Part shown: positions 8,423 to 17,860 of the stretch, one piece after another | How positions within the stretch are numbered: position 1 is the stretch's first letter | Layout of the letters: the number at the start of each line of letters is the position of its first letter | NCBI GenBank assembly: GCA_963812415.1 | Contig: CAWEVH010000023.1 | Coordinates: forward strand, 116,516-180,515 | Source of the DNA: JACVRW01 sp963812415 | GTDB lineage: Bacteria; Actinomycetota; Thermoleophilia; Solirubrobacterales; Thermoleophilaceae | Length of the DNA: 64,000 nucleotides | Direction of reading: 5' to 3' | Made by a program: the position numbers and the translations under genes | The notes under the pieces: generated by a model | Databases searched by the model: none | What the model was told of the DNA's origin: nothing | Seen by the model: the letters and a program-made list of their open reading frames with translations, nothing else

Positions 8423-8783
8423 CGGGCGGCCGCTCGCCGGCCCGCTGTGTGACGGATCGCTCACCGCGCGTTTCCGAGCTCCGCCACGCTCGCATCCAGC
8501 CCTCCGCCAGCCACTGGAGCCCTCCATGATCGGAATCGCACCCTTCTACTACGCCGCCAAGGCCGTCGAGTACCGGAACGCCCGTCCCGTGACCGTCTCC
8601 CGGCGCCGCCGGCAGCGGTCCGCCGTCGTCGGCGGCGCGCTCGGCCGCCGCCGCAGGGTCGCCCAGCGCCCGCGCTCGGCAACTGCAGCCGGCTCGGTCA
8701 GCGCAGCCGGCGTTGCGCGACCGCGCCGGCTGTGCCATAAACGCGGCTGCCCGTTTCACGGAACGAACGAGGAGAGCCGCCCG
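8423..8783. other. Divergent intergenic region between VOC and aldehyde dehydrogenase genes
   Basis: About 360 bases between divergent genes. The plus frame is open from 8526, but the translation is Arg-rich and unlike any dehydrogenase N-terminus, so I regard it as non-coding. The only structure seen is the promoter/hairpin near 8704-8741, listed separately. Confidence 0.4.
8704..8741 (+). promoter_or_regulatory. Putative promoter with operator-like inverted repeat upstream of aldehyde dehydrogenase
   Basis: TTGCGC (8713-8718) and CATAAA (8736-8741) are separated by 17 nt. A 9-bp perfect inverted repeat (CAGCCGGCG at 8704-8712, CGCCGGCTG at 8724-8732) overlaps the -35 region and spacer, where a repressor could sit. 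The GAGGAG ribosome site follows near 8770. Confidence 0.35.
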
Positions 8784-10232
8784 ATGGCCGAGCCGCGCGA
8801 GCTGCGCAACTTCATCAACGGAGAGTTCAAGGCGCCGCGCGACGGCGAGACGATGGACGTCGTCAACCCCTCGACGGCCGAGGTCTACGCGAGCGCGCCC
8901 AAGTCCGGCGCGGCGGACGTCGACGAGGCGCTCACGGCGGCCCAGGCCGCCTTCGACGGCGGCTGGCGCGACACGACTCCCAGCGAGCGGATGACGGCCA
9001 TGCTGAAGATGGCCGACGCGATCGAGGAGAACGCGGAGCGCCTCGTCGAGATCGAGGCCGAGAACACCGGCAAGCCGAAGGGCCTCACGCTCTCCGAGGA
9101 GATCCCGCCGATGTGCGACCAGATCCGCTTCTTCGCGGGCGCCGCGCGGATGCTCGAGGGGCGCGCCACCGGCGAGTACATGACCGGCTTCACCTCCTCG
9201 ATCCGGCGCGAGCCGATCGGCGTGATCGGCTCGGTCACGCCCTGGAACTACCCGATGATGATGGCCGTCTGGAAGTTCGGGCCGGCGCTGGCGGCGGGCA
9301 ACACGATGGTCATCAAGCCCTCCGACACCACCCCGGCGAGCACGGTCTACCTGGCCGAGCTGTTCGCCGAGATCCTCCCGCCGGGCGTGTTCAACGTCGT
9401 CTGCGGCGACCGCGACACGGGCGCCGAGGTGGTGGCCCACCCGATCCCGCAGATGGTCTCGATCACGGGCAGCATCGCCGCCGGCAAGGCGGTGGCCCGC
9501 TCCGCCGCCGACACGCTCAAGCGCACGCACCTCGAGCTCGGGGGCAAGGCGCCCGTGATCGTCTTCGACGACGCCGACCTCGAGGGCGCCGCCGAGGACA
9601 TCGCCGTAGCCGGCTACTTCAACGCCGGGCAGGACTGCACCGCCGCCACGCGCGTGCTCGCCAGCGAGCGGGTGGGCGGCGACATCGCGGCCGCGCTCGT
9701 CGAGCAGGCCGGCACCGTCAGGCTCTCGAAGGACGAGGAGGAGGGCTCGGAGGACTTCTTCATCCCGCCGATCAACAACGCCGACCAGCTCGGCAAGGTC
9801 AGCGGCATGGTGGAGCGCGCGCCCGATCACGCCCATGTGCTGGTGGGAGGGGAGCGCGCGACCGACAACGGCTACTTCTACTCCCCCACGGTCATCGACG
9901 GCGTCGAGCAGGCCGACGAGCTGGCCACCACCGAGATCTTCGGCCCCGTGATCACCGTCCAGTCGTTCAGCGACGAGGACGAGGCCCTGCGCTGGGCCAA
10001 CGGCACCGAGTACGGGCTCGCCTCGAGCGTCTGGACGAGCAACCACAAGCGCGCGCTGCGGGTGTCGCGGGCGCTCGACTTCGGCTGCGTGTGGATCAAC
10101 TGCCACATCCCGCTCGTGGCCGAGATGCCGCACGGCGGCTTCAAGCACTCGGGCTACGGCAAGGACCTGTCGCAGTACTCGTTCGACGAGTACACGCGCG
10201 TCAAGCACGTGATGTCGGCGCTCGAGGGCTAG
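8784..10232 (+). CDS. Aldehyde dehydrogenase, gamma-aminobutyraldehyde dehydrogenase-like
   Basis: A 482-residue NAD(P)-dependent aldehyde dehydrogenase. The catalytic Cys is near residue 284 (GQDCTAATRV), the general-base Glu near 251 (LELGGKAP), and the Rossmann and TPWNYP regions are intact. The C-terminal CHIPLVAEMPHGGFKHSGYG matches the PatD/YdcW aminobutyraldehyde dehydrogenase type, which oxidises 4-aminobutanal from putrescine to GABA. The ATG at 8784 is chosen because a GAGGAG ribosome site precedes it and MAEPRELRNFINGEF is a normal N-terminus. No putrescine aminotransferase is nearby, so the substrate is inferred from similarity only. Confidence 0.88.
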   Translation: MAEPRELRNFINGEFKAPRDGETMDVVNPSTAEVYASAPKSGAADVDEALTAAQAAFDGGWRDTTPSERMTAMLKMADAIEENAERLVEIEAENTGKPKGLTLSEEIPPMCDQIRFFAGAARMLEGRATGEYMTGFTSSIRREPIGVIGSVTPWNYPMMMAVWKFGPALAAGNTMVIKPSDTTPASTVYLAELFAEILPPGVFNVVCGDRDTGAEVVAHPIPQMVSITGSIAAGKAVARSAADTLKRTHLELGGKAPVIVFDDADLEGAAEDIAVAGYFNAGQDCTAATRVLASERVGGDIAAALVEQAGTVRLSKDEEEGSEDFFIPPINNADQLGKVSGMVERAPDHAHVLVGGERATDNGYFYSPTVIDGVEQADELATTEIFGPVITVQSFSDEDEALRWANGTEYGLASSVWTSNHKRALRVSRALDFGCVWINCHIPLVAEMPHGGFKHSGYGKDLSQYSFDEYTRVKHVMSALEG

Positions 10233-10238
10233 GCAGAC

Positions 10239-10697
10239 TCAGCCGCCGCCACCACAGCCTCCCCCGCCGCAGCCTCCGCCGCCGCAGCCGAACCAGCCGC
10301 CTCCTGAGGACACGCCGCAGTGAGGCCGTGGCCAGACACGGCGGTCGAGGTCGCCGAAGCGCGCCTGCGCCTCCGCATAGGCGAGCTCGTACGCCTCCGC
10401 GTCGCTCGACTCCATCGGGTCGTGATGGATGAAGCGGCCGAAGCGCTCCTCACAGTACGCGGCGTACTCACGGGTGAAGAGGATGAAGGCGTGCCAAGCG
10501 TCGTCGACGCGCGGGGGCGGTGAGACGGTCGCTCCGGCCTGGGCGCAGACGTCGAGGAACTTCAGCATCTCCACGAAGCGTTGCTCGGCGCTGCGCCTGC
10601 GGATGCGCTTGGCGCGGGCAATGCGGCTGATCACCGGCGCGTACCGCTCCACCGCGACGGCTGGGTCCAGGGCGTCTAGTGTCGAGAGCTCACTCAT
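10239..10697 (-). CDS. Glycine-rich-domain-like (GRDP-type) protein with Gly/Cys repeat tail
   Basis: A 152-residue protein. Residues 40-110 match the glycine-rich-domain-containing-protein-like family (VDDAWHAFILFTREYAAYC, FGRFIHHDP). The tail after residue 128 is low complexity and ends GCGGGGCGGGGCGGGG, with three evenly spaced Cys. Such tails could bind metal, crosslink or be modified; nothing proves any of these. The gene is on the same strand as trkA, 113 nt downstream of its stop, and converges with the aldehyde dehydrogenase gene, 6 nt apart. Confidence 0.7.
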   Translation of the reverse strand: MSELSTLDALDPAVAVERYAPVISRIARAKRIRRRSAEQRFVEMLKFLDVCAQAGATVSPPPRVDDAWHAFILFTREYAAYCEERFGRFIHHDPMESSDAEAYELAYAEAQARFGDLDRRVWPRPHCGVSSGGGWFGCGGGGCGGGGCGGGG

Positions 10698-10810
10698 TTC
10701 CCGCCTCCTTCGTCAGGTCGAACGGTCGGGAGCGAGTGTGTCGCGCGCGGTCGAGCGCAGGTACCCCTCCTAGGTGGGCGCGTTCACACCTGAGCGCGGT
10801 AGTCGGGACG

Positions 10811-12133
10811 TCATAGCGCGCGTTCCGCCGCCGTCGCTCGGCCCGACTCCACGAAGACGATCACACGGTCGCCCGCGTGGAGCGCGTCGCGCCCGTGCGG
10901 AAACAGCACCGACTCGTCGCGGATCACGGCGCCGACGAGCGAGTTCGTCGCCGGCAGCTCCGCCAGCGGCCGGTCGACCATCCGCGAGTCGGGGCGCACC
11001 GTGATGTCGAGGATCTCGAAACGATCGCCCTCGAGCATCGCTATCTGCTTGATCCGCGGGTCGTGGGCGAAGCGCACCATCTCCTCGGCGGTCACCTGAC
11101 GGGGGTTGATCGCGACGTCCACGCCACCCTCCTCGTAGACCTGAACGGCGGTCGGGTCGTGCGACAGCGCGACGGTCAGGCGCACGCCGTGCATCCTCGC
11201 GAGCACCGCGCCGTACAGGTTCTTGGCGTCGTCGTTCATGCAGAAGACCGCGGCGGCCTGGCCGATTCGCTGGCGCTCGAGGAACGACGGGTCGAAGGCG
11301 TCGGCATGGAAGACGCGGACCTCGGGCATGTCCTCGGCGGCCTCGTGGGCTCGCGCCGCATTCGCGTCGACCAGCCGCACGCGCATGCCGCGTTCCAGCA
11401 GCACCCTGCCGATCGTGGTCCCCATCCTGCCCGCGCCGAAGATCACGATGTCGTCGACCGTCCGCTCCTCGTGGGCGAGCGAAAGGCTCCAGGCACGGGC
11501 CGACTCCGGCGAGGCGATCACCACCACCCGATCGGCCGGCAGGATCCTCTCCTCGCCGCGGGGGAACACCAGTCGCCCGCCGCGTATCAGCGCCGCCACC
11601 TTGGAGTCGGGCGGCAGCGCCGCCTCGCGGAGGGGACGGCCGACGAGGGTGTCTCCCGAGGCGTCGGTGGGCACGTCGAACTCGACGACCTGCACCCTTC
11701 CCTCCGCGAACACGTCGGTCTGGCGGGCGGCCGGAAGCCCCACGATGCCGGCGATCGCATTGGCGGTCTCGAGCTCCGGCGAGATCATGCAGTCCACCTC
11801 GATCTCGCCCTCTCGCCAGGCGTCGAACAACTCCATGCTCGTGGTGCGCACGACCGTCTTCGCGTTCGAGAGCCGCTTGGCCAGGATCGCGCAGACCAGG
11901 TTGGCCTCCTCGCGCGGGCTGCAGGCGATCAGCAGGTCCGCGCCCTCGACGCCCGCCTTGCGGACGACCGAGCGGGTCGTGCCGTCCCCCTGCACGGTGC
12001 GGCAGTCGTAGCGGTCGGAGAACTCGGTGAGCCGCCGGTTGTCGACGTCGATGACGGCGAGCTCGTGCTCCTCATGGAGCGCATCGACCAGGGCCTTCCC
12101 GACGTGCCCGGCACCGAGCACGATGACCTTCAT
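10811..12133 (-). CDS. trkA: Trk-type potassium uptake regulator TrkA
   Basis: A 440-residue peripheral protein with two RCK_N/RCK_C pairs. The first NAD-binding motif is VLGAGHVGKAL (residues 5-15) and the second, FGAGRMGTTIGRVL, is near 232. TrkA binds NAD(H)/ATP and gates the TrkH channel. The ATG at 12133 starts directly at the Rossmann strand and has a TATCCT box 6 nt upstream. It is divergent from trkH, with only 41 nt between the two start codons, so both genes are likely controlled from the same short region. Confidence 0.93.
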   Translation of the reverse strand: MKVIVLGAGHVGKALVDALHEEHELAVIDVDNRRLTEFSDRYDCRTVQGDGTTRSVVRKAGVEGADLLIACSPREEANLVCAILAKRLSNAKTVVRTTSMELFDAWREGEIEVDCMISPELETANAIAGIVGLPAARQTDVFAEGRVQVVEFDVPTDASGDTLVGRPLREAALPPDSKVAALIRGGRLVFPRGEERILPADRVVVIASPESARAWSLSLAHEERTVDDIVIFGAGRMGTTIGRVLLERGMRVRLVDANAARAHEAAEDMPEVRVFHADAFDPSFLERQRIGQAAAVFCMNDDAKNLYGAVLARMHGVRLTVALSHDPTAVQVYEEGGVDVAINPRQVTAEEMVRFAHDPRIKQIAMLEGDRFEILDITVRPDSRMVDRPLAELPATNSLVGAVIRDESVLFPHGRDALHAGDRVIVFVESGRATAAERAL

Positions 12134-12139
12134 GTTCTG

Positions 12140-12145
12140 AGGATA
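12140..12145 (-). promoter_or_regulatory. -10 box (TATCCT) for trkA
   Basis: On the minus strand TATCCT ends 6 nt before the trkA ATG, implying a leaderless transcript. It lies inside the 41-nt trkA/trkH divergent region. Confidence 0.5.
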
Positions 12146-12174
12146 AGAGCTTCCCGGGCAGGGATGATGGTGGC

Positions 12175-13705
12175 GTGCGAGCCGCCGCGGCACGACGACG
12201 GCGAAGGCCGGGCTCCCTCGGTGTCGACGTCGTCGGCGCACTGAACCTGATCGGCTCGCTGCTCAAGCCGCTCGGTCTGGCGTTCGCGTTCCCGACGGCT
12301 CTGGCGCTTGGCTACGGCGAGGCGGTCTGGCCGTTCGTCGTCTCGGGGCTCGTCACCTCCGGTGCCGGTGCCGGGCTCGAGTGGGTGACGACCGGCAAGG
12401 AGCGCGTCGGCGCCCGCGAGGGCTACCTGGTGATCGCGCTCATCTGGATCCTGGTCCCGGCGTTCGGCGCGCTGCCCTATCTGCTCGCCGTGGCTCAGCT
12501 GTCGAGCCCGATCGACGCGTTCTTCGAGTCGATGTCCGGCTTCTCCACCACCGGCGCCTCGGTGCTGACCGACGTCGAGGGGCTGAACAGCTCGATGGCG
12601 ATGTGGCGCCAGTTCACGGCGTGGCTCGGCGGCATCGGGATCATCGTGCTGTTCCTGGCGGTACTGCCGCGCCTGAACGTCGCCGGCCGCCAAGCGCTCT
12701 TCCGCACCGAGGCGCCGGGGCCCGAGATCGGACTGGAGGCGACCATCCGCGAGACGGCCAGGCGCTTCGTCGTGCTCTACATCGCGATCACGGCGCTCGA
12801 GATCCTCGTGCTCAGCGCGATCGCCGTCGCCGGCCTCGACGACCAGATGACCTTCTACAAGGCGGTTGCGCATTCGTTCGCCACGGTCGCGACGGCAGGG
12901 TTCTCGACCGAGGCACGTTCCATCGAGCCGTTCGCGGCGCCCACCCAGTGGGCGATCGTGGTCTTCATGGTCGTGGCGGGCACCAACTTCGCGCTGCTTG
13001 TTCACCGGCATCGTGCGGCGCCGCCTCGGAGCGATGCGGCGCGACGAGGAGTTCCGCGTCTACGTCGTGCTGCTCGCGCTCGCCTCGCTGATCGTGCTCG
13101 TCGAGCTCTGGAGCGCCGACGTCCAGAGCGGCGGCGAGGCCGTTCGCAACGCCGTCTTCAACACCGTCTCGATGATGACCACGACCGGCTTCGCCAGCAG
13201 CGACTTCGCCGAATGGACGTCGCTCACGTCGCTGGTGCTGTTCGGGGCCGTGATGGTGAGCGCCTCCGCCGGCTCGACGAGCGGCTCGATCAAGCTCGTC
13301 CGCCACGTCGCGATCGCGAAGATGTTGCACCGGGAGATCCGCCAGACGGTGCATCCCGAGCTCGTGGCGCCGCTCAGGCTGAACGGCGCGGTCCTCGACG
13401 AGCGCACCCTGCGGGCGATCATCGTCTTTCTCTTCCTCTACGTCGGCGTATGCGTCGCGGGCGCCTTGGCGATCCTGATCGACTCGTCGTTCGAGGGGGT
13501 GAGCCTCACGGCGTTCCAGTCGCTGGCGGACTCCGCGAGCCTGCTCGGCGGCGCCGGCCCGGGACTCGGCTTCGCGGGTCCGATGGGCTCGTTCCAGCCC
13601 TTCGGCGAGATCTCCAAGCTCGTCCTGACCGCCGAGATGTACCTCGGCAGGCTCGAGATCATCCCGGTGCTCGTGCTGTTCGCGCGCAGCTATTGGCGGG
13701 CGTAG
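12175..13705 (+). CDS. trkH: Trk-type potassium channel subunit TrkH (frameshifted near 12998)
   Basis: An integral membrane K+ translocating subunit of about 509 residues. Selectivity-filter-like loops such as SMSGFSTTGAS (near residue 120) and MMTTTGFASSDF lie between paired hydrophobic segments, and the C-terminus reaches ARSYWRA. The frame starting at GTG 12175 runs to NFALL, where the protein continues in the next frame as FTGIVRRRLGAMRRDEEF. Total length is a multiple of three plus one, so one surplus base at about 12997-13001 (CTTG) explains the break. All functional regions are otherwise present, so sequencing error is likelier than decay. It is paired with divergent trkA. Confidence 0.85.
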
Positions 13706-13801
13706 CTCGCGCCCCACTCTTGCTTCTCCTTGGGCGATCTGGGGCCTTCGATCGGATCTGGGCTGGGTGAGGATGCGCCCGACGCGCCCTCATGGCCTAG
13801 C

Positions 13802-13840
13802 GTCCTGACTTTGGTGGCCAGGAGACACCAAACCCAGGAC
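13802..13840. terminator. Hairpin between convergent trkH and ppc
   Basis: Nested inverted repeat: GTCCTG (13802-13807) pairs with CAGGAC (13835-13840), and TTGGTG (13811-13816) pairs with CACCAA (13826-13831), with a 9-nt loop. It sits in the only gap between two convergent genes and lacks a U-tract, so a bidirectional terminator role is plausible but unproven. Confidence 0.4.
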
Positions 13841-13869
13841 AGCTGGCTCTGCCGGGGGCTCGGCCTGGC

Positions 13870-16614
13870 TCAGCCCGTGTTCCGAAGCCCCGCGGCGATG
13901 CCGTTCACGGTGAGCAGCAGCGCGCGGGCGAGCTCCGCATCCGGCTCTCGCCCTGCCTCCACGTCCGCGCGGCGGCGATCGGTAAGGGCCACCTGGAGGT
14001 AGTGAAGGGGCGCAAGGTAGGCGTCGCGGACCCGCAGCGTTCGCTGCAGCACCGGGTCGGTGCCGAGCAGCTCGTCCTCGCCGCGCAGCCGCAGGAGCTC
14101 CTCCTTCGTCAGCTCGAACTCCGCGCTGATCGCCTCGAACGGGCGGCGCTGGCCGGCCGGCACGAGCCGCTCGACGTAGTGCGCCGCGATCACCAGATCG
14201 GTCTTGGCGAGCGTCATGGCCACGTTCGAGAGGAAGTTGCGAAAGAACCACCAGCGCTCGTGCATCTCCGCGAGCCGGTCGCCCAGACCCGCCGCGCGGG
14301 CCGCCGCGAGGCCGCTGCCCACGCCGTACCAACCGGGCACGATCTGGCGCGACTGGGTCCAGCCGAACACCCACGGGATCGCCCGCAGGCCCTCGAGACC
14401 CGCCCCGGTCTCGGGCCGGCGTGACGGCCGCGAGCCGAGATGCAGCTCGGCCAGGAGCTCCACCGGGGTGGAGGCGAAGTAGTAGTGCGGCACGGCCGGA
14501 TCCTCGATCAGCTCGCGATAGCGCTCGAACGCCGCCGACGAGACGGTCTCCATCGCCTCGACCCAGCTCGCCAGCGACTCGGGCGTCATGCGCGGCCGGC
14601 GGTGCAGGACCGTCGCCTCGAGCGTGGCCGCGAGCGTCAGCTCGAGGTTCTCCCGGGCGAGGCTCGGCACCAGGTACTTGTCCGAGATGACCTCGCCCTG
14701 CTCGGTCACCTTGATCTCGCCGTCGAGCGTCCGGGGCGGCTGGGCGAGGATCGCGTCGTGAGCGGGCCCGCCGCCGCGGCCCACCGTGCCGCCGCGGCCG
14801 TGGAACAGCCGCAGCCTCACGCCGTAGCGGGCGGCCACGTCGCGCAGGCGCTGCTGGGCGCGGTGGATCTCCCACTGGCTCGTGGTGATACCCGCCTCCT
14901 TGTTGGAGTCCGAGTAGCCGAGCATCACCTCCTGCACGTCGCCGCGCAGCGCCACGACGCGGCGGTAGGTCGGGTCTTCGAGCAGCTCGGCGAGCACGTC
15001 GCCCGCCCGCCGCAGCTCGCCGATCGTCTCCAGCAGCGGCACGAAGCCGAGCCGGGCCACGCCGCCGTGCACGTCCACGAGCCCCGCCTCGCGAGCGAGC
15101 AGCACCGCGGCGAACACGTCGTCGGCGCCGCGGCACATCGACACGATGTAGGACTCGATCGCCTCGCTGCCATAGCGCCCGTGCGCGGCGCGGATCGCCT
15201 CGAAGGTCTCGAGCGTGCGAGCGCCGGCGTCGTCGAGCGGGGGCGGCGAGAACGCCAGTGGCCGTCGCGATGCGAGCTCGCCCGAGAGCAGCCGGCGCCG
15301 CTCCTCGCGAGTGCGCTCGGCGTAAGAAGGATCGCCGGGCTCTCGCAGAGGGTCGAGCAGCTGGCCGAGCGTGCGGTGGTGAGCGTCCGCGTGCTCGCGC
15401 ACGTCGAGCGTGGCGAGGTGCAGGCCGGACGCCGCGAGGGTCTGCCTGGCGCGCTCCACGCGGCCGCGCGCGATCAGCTCGCCGCGGTGGGCCAAGAGCG
15501 AGTCCCGGATCAGCTCGAGCTCGCCCAGCAGCTCCGCCGAGCCGAGGTAGTCGATGCCCTGCTCGTGGGGCCGGTCCTCCTCCAGCCGGCGGCGGGTGTT
15601 CACGAGCTTCGCCCGCATGCAGGTCAGCTTCAGCCTGTAGGGCTCTTCGGCGTTCAGCCGCCGGAAGCGCGGCTCGACGCCCGGAAGCAGCTCGAGGTCG
15701 CGGGCGAGCGACTCGCTCAGCTCCTCGGTCACACCCGCGATCCGCACCGACGACGACAGGTCGCGACGAAGCCCGTCGACGAGCGCGAGCGCGCCGTCGA
15801 TTCCGTGTGCGTGCTGGAGGTCCAGCACCCCCTGGATGCTCTCGGGCCCGACGTTCGGGTTGCCGTCGCGGTCACCGCCGATCCAGCTGCCGAACGCGAG
15901 CGGACGGCCACCGGCGTCGAGCTCGAGCCCAAGCCGGCTCAGCTCGTCCGCCAGCGCCTCGAGCACCTCGGGCACGCCGTCGCGGTACAGGGCGTCGAGA
16001 TACCAGACCGCGTTGCGCGCCTCGTCGACCACGTTGGGAGCCGCGATGCGCAGCTCGTCCGTCTGCCACAGCAGGTCGACCAGCTCCTCGAGCCGCCCGC
16101 GGACGCGTCGCTCGCCGGCGGGGCCCTGCTCGTCCTGCCAGTCCTCGAGCAGCGCAGCGATGCCGATCACCTTGTAGAGCACGGTGCGGCGTGCCGCCTC
16201 CGTGGGGTGGGCGGTGAACACCGGCCGCACGGCGAGGCGAGCCACCTCCTCCGCCAGCTCGGCGTGCGGGATCTCGGCCGCGGCGATTCGGTCGACGGCC
16301 TGCGTGAGCCAGCTCCCCTCGCGCGCCCGGACGCTGGCGAGGTCGCGTCCGCGGTGCACCTGCTCGGCCACGTTCGCCAGGTGGAAGTAGGTGGTGAAGG
16401 CGCGCACGAGCCTCGTCGCCGTGCCGGGATCCACGTCCGCGAGGAGCGCCGCCGCCGCCTCGCGGTCCGTGCGGATCGATTGCCGGACCCGCTCGACCAG
16501 GGTCAGCAGGTCCTCGCCCTCCTGGCGAACCAGCGTGCGCCCGAGCAGGTTGCCGAGCTCGCGGATGTCACGCCTCAGCGCAGCCTGCGGCTCGGTCTCG
16601 ACGGTGGTGGCCAC
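13870..16614 (-). CDS. ppc: Phosphoenolpyruvate carboxylase
   Basis: A 914-residue full-length enzyme that carboxylates phosphoenolpyruvate with bicarbonate to oxaloacetate (anaplerosis). Catalytic His136 lies in FTAHPTEA. The second signature GYSDSNKEAGITTSQWE, the glycine loop FHGRGGTVGRGGGP and the conserved C-terminal LTVNGIAAGLRNTG are all present. The start is a GTG (VATTVETEP) with a TAGATT box 8 nt upstream on the minus strand. It is divergent from the methyltransferase gene at 16659, with back-to-back promoters. Confidence 0.96.
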   Translation of the reverse strand: MATTVETEPQAALRRDIRELGNLLGRTLVRQEGEDLLTLVERVRQSIRTDREAAAALLADVDPGTATRLVRAFTTYFHLANVAEQVHRGRDLASVRAREGSWLTQAVDRIAAAEIPHAELAEEVARLAVRPVFTAHPTEAARRTVLYKVIGIAALLEDWQDEQGPAGERRVRGRLEELVDLLWQTDELRIAAPNVVDEARNAVWYLDALYRDGVPEVLEALADELSRLGLELDAGGRPLAFGSWIGGDRDGNPNVGPESIQGVLDLQHAHGIDGALALVDGLRRDLSSSVRIAGVTEELSESLARDLELLPGVEPRFRRLNAEEPYRLKLTCMRAKLVNTRRRLEEDRPHEQGIDYLGSAELLGELELIRDSLLAHRGELIARGRVERARQTLAASGLHLATLDVREHADAHHRTLGQLLDPLREPGDPSYAERTREERRRLLSGELASRRPLAFSPPPLDDAGARTLETFEAIRAAHGRYGSEAIESYIVSMCRGADDVFAAVLLAREAGLVDVHGGVARLGFVPLLETIGELRRAGDVLAELLEDPTYRRVVALRGDVQEVMLGYSDSNKEAGITTSQWEIHRAQQRLRDVAARYGVRLRLFHGRGGTVGRGGGPAHDAILAQPPRTLDGEIKVTEQGEVISDKYLVPSLARENLELTLAATLEATVLHRRPRMTPESLASWVEAMETVSSAAFERYRELIEDPAVPHYYFASTPVELLAELHLGSRPSRRPETGAGLEGLRAIPWVFGWTQSRQIVPGWYGVGSGLAAARAAGLGDRLAEMHERWWFFRNFLSNVAMTLAKTDLVIAAHYVERLVPAGQRRPFEAISAEFELTKEELLRLRGEDELLGTDPVLQRTLRVRDAYLAPLHYLQVALTDRRRADVEAGREPDAELARALLLTVNGIAAGLRNTG

Positions 16615-16622
16615 CCCACGCG

Positions 16623-16628
16623 AATCTA
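16623..16628 (-). promoter_or_regulatory. -10 box (TAGATT) for ppc
   Basis: Minus-strand TAGATT lies 8 nt before the GTG start. It is separated by one base from the plus-strand TAGGCT box at 16630, so the two divergent promoters abut. Confidence 0.4.
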
Positions 16629-16629
16629 T

Positions 16630-16635
16630 TAGGCT
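16630..16635 (+). promoter_or_regulatory. -10 box (TAGGCT) and AAGGAGG ribosome site for the methyltransferase gene
   Basis: TAGGCT lies about 23 nt before the ATG at 16659. A strong AAGGAGG follows at about 16645-16651, so this gene, unlike many neighbours, has a leader with a ribosome binding site. Confidence 0.4.
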
Positions 16636-16658
16636 CGTCGCTCCAAGGAGGGGAGCCC

Positions 16659-17600
16659 ATGACCCACCGAGAGCGTCTGCCCCAGCTCGAGTCCGGGCTG
16701 TTCCTGACGGACGGCGGCATCGAGACCACCCTGGTCTTCCACGAAGGCATCGACCTGCCGCTGTTCGCGGCCTTCGACCTGCTGAAGGACGCGGAGGGCA
16801 CCGAGGCGCTGCGCCGCTGCTATGCGCCCTACGCCGAGCTCGCCCGCGAGCGCGGCGTCGGCGTGGTGCTCGAGAGCCCGACCTGGCGCGCCAGCCCGCG
16901 CTGGGCCGCCGAGCTCGGCTACTCAGAGGAGGAGCTCGACCGGCTGAACCGCAGGGCGATCGCGCTGCTCGAGGAGCTCCGGGACGAGTACGGGACCGAC
17001 GAGGCGCCGTTCGTGATCAGCGGCTGCATCGGCCCGCACGACGACGGCTACAACCCGACCGAGATCCTCACGGCGGCCGCCGCGCAGGACTACCACTCGA
17101 CCCAGATCGCCACCTTCAGCGGCACGGCCGCGGACCTCGTGGGCGCGCTCACGATCACGTACGCCGACGAGGCCGTGGGCATCACCCGGGCCGCGCTCGA
17201 GGGAGGCATGCCGGTCGTGATCTCGTTCACCGTGGAGACCGACGGCCGCCTCCCCAGCGGTCAAGCGCTCGGCGACGCGATAGCCGAGGTGGACCGCGAG
17301 ACCGGCGAGGGACCCGCCTACTACATGATCAACTGCGCGCACCCCACGCATTTCGAGAGCGTGCTCGAAGCGGGCGCGCCCTGGCAGGAGCGCATCCGCG
17401 GCCTGCGTGCGAACGCGTCGACGAGGAGCCACGCCGAGCTCGATGAGGCGACCGAGCTGGATGAGGGCGACCCGGCCGATCTCGGCGCCCGCTACGCGGC
17501 GCTCCGAGAGCTGCTGCCGCGCCTCAACGTGCTCGGCGGATGCTGTGGCACGGACCACCGGCACGTGCGCGAGATCCACGACGCCTGGCCGGCCGGCTGA
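16659..17600 (+). CDS. Homocysteine S-methyltransferase-family protein
   Basis: A 313-residue TIM-barrel protein. The zinc-binding Cys residues of the family are present: one in MINCAHP (near residue 223) and the pair in GGCCGTDHRH near residue 295. LTDGGIETTL at the N-terminus is typical. Family members transfer a methyl group to homocysteine from donors such as S-methylmethionine or betaine. The donor here cannot be assigned, and the sequence is closer to the stand-alone MMUM/BHMT-like group than to MetH because no cobalamin domains follow. The start is set by a strong ribosome site. Confidence 0.82.
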   Translation: MTHRERLPQLESGLFLTDGGIETTLVFHEGIDLPLFAAFDLLKDAEGTEALRRCYAPYAELARERGVGVVLESPTWRASPRWAAELGYSEEELDRLNRRAIALLEELRDEYGTDEAPFVISGCIGPHDDGYNPTEILTAAAAQDYHSTQIATFSGTAADLVGALTITYADEAVGITRAALEGGMPVVISFTVETDGRLPSGQALGDAIAEVDRETGEGPAYYMINCAHPTHFESVLEAGAPWQERIRGLRANASTRSHAELDEATELDEGDPADLGARYAALRELLPRLNVLGGCCGTDHRHVREIHDAWPAG

Positions 17601-17623
17601 GCCCTCCTGTCGATTGGCCGCTC

Positions 17624-17824
17624 CTAGCTACGCAGCTCGCTCACGATCTTCGCCGTGGTGCTGATCACGTAGTAGATCGAGAGCACGAAGAACAGAGCGC
17701 CCACGACGGCGCGCACGTGGTCGGGCTCGACCTTCGTGCGCGTCTCGAACGGCTTGGCCGCCCCGTCCGCCACCTTCACGCGCCACCCTGTCAATCCGTG
17801 CTGGCCCACCTTGATTGCGTCCAT
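17624..17824 (-). CDS. Small single-span membrane protein, unknown function
   Basis: A 66-residue predicted protein with a basic N-terminal half and one clear transmembrane segment (VVGALFFVLSIYYVIST, residues 41-57) followed by a short charged tail. It fills the gap between the methyltransferase gene (23 nt away, convergent) and the F420-type oxidoreductase gene (48 nt away, divergent). Codon use and the sharply bounded hydrophobic stretch favour a real gene. There is no recognisable ribosome site and I do not recognise the family. Confidence 0.5.
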   Translation of the reverse strand: MDAIKVGQHGLTGWRVKVADGAAKPFETRTKVEPDHVRAVVGALFFVLSIYYVISTTAKIVSELRS

Positions 17825-17860
17825 GGGCTGCGGATACCCGGTCCGCCGCCAGCCCAGCCC

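Noticed and set aside
8526..8783. N-terminal extension of the aldehyde dehydrogenase
   Set aside because: Arg-rich translation unlike the family; the downstream ATG has a ribosome site and a normal N-terminus.
7935..10208. Long minus-strand open frame (about 757 codons) opposite the aldehyde dehydrogenase
   Set aside because: His/Arg/Ala-rich translation with no domain; it is a G+C-driven shadow of a well-supported gene.
14440..16632. Long plus-strand open frame opposite ppc
   Set aside because: Shadow of phosphoenolpyruvate carboxylase; low-complexity translation and no motifs.
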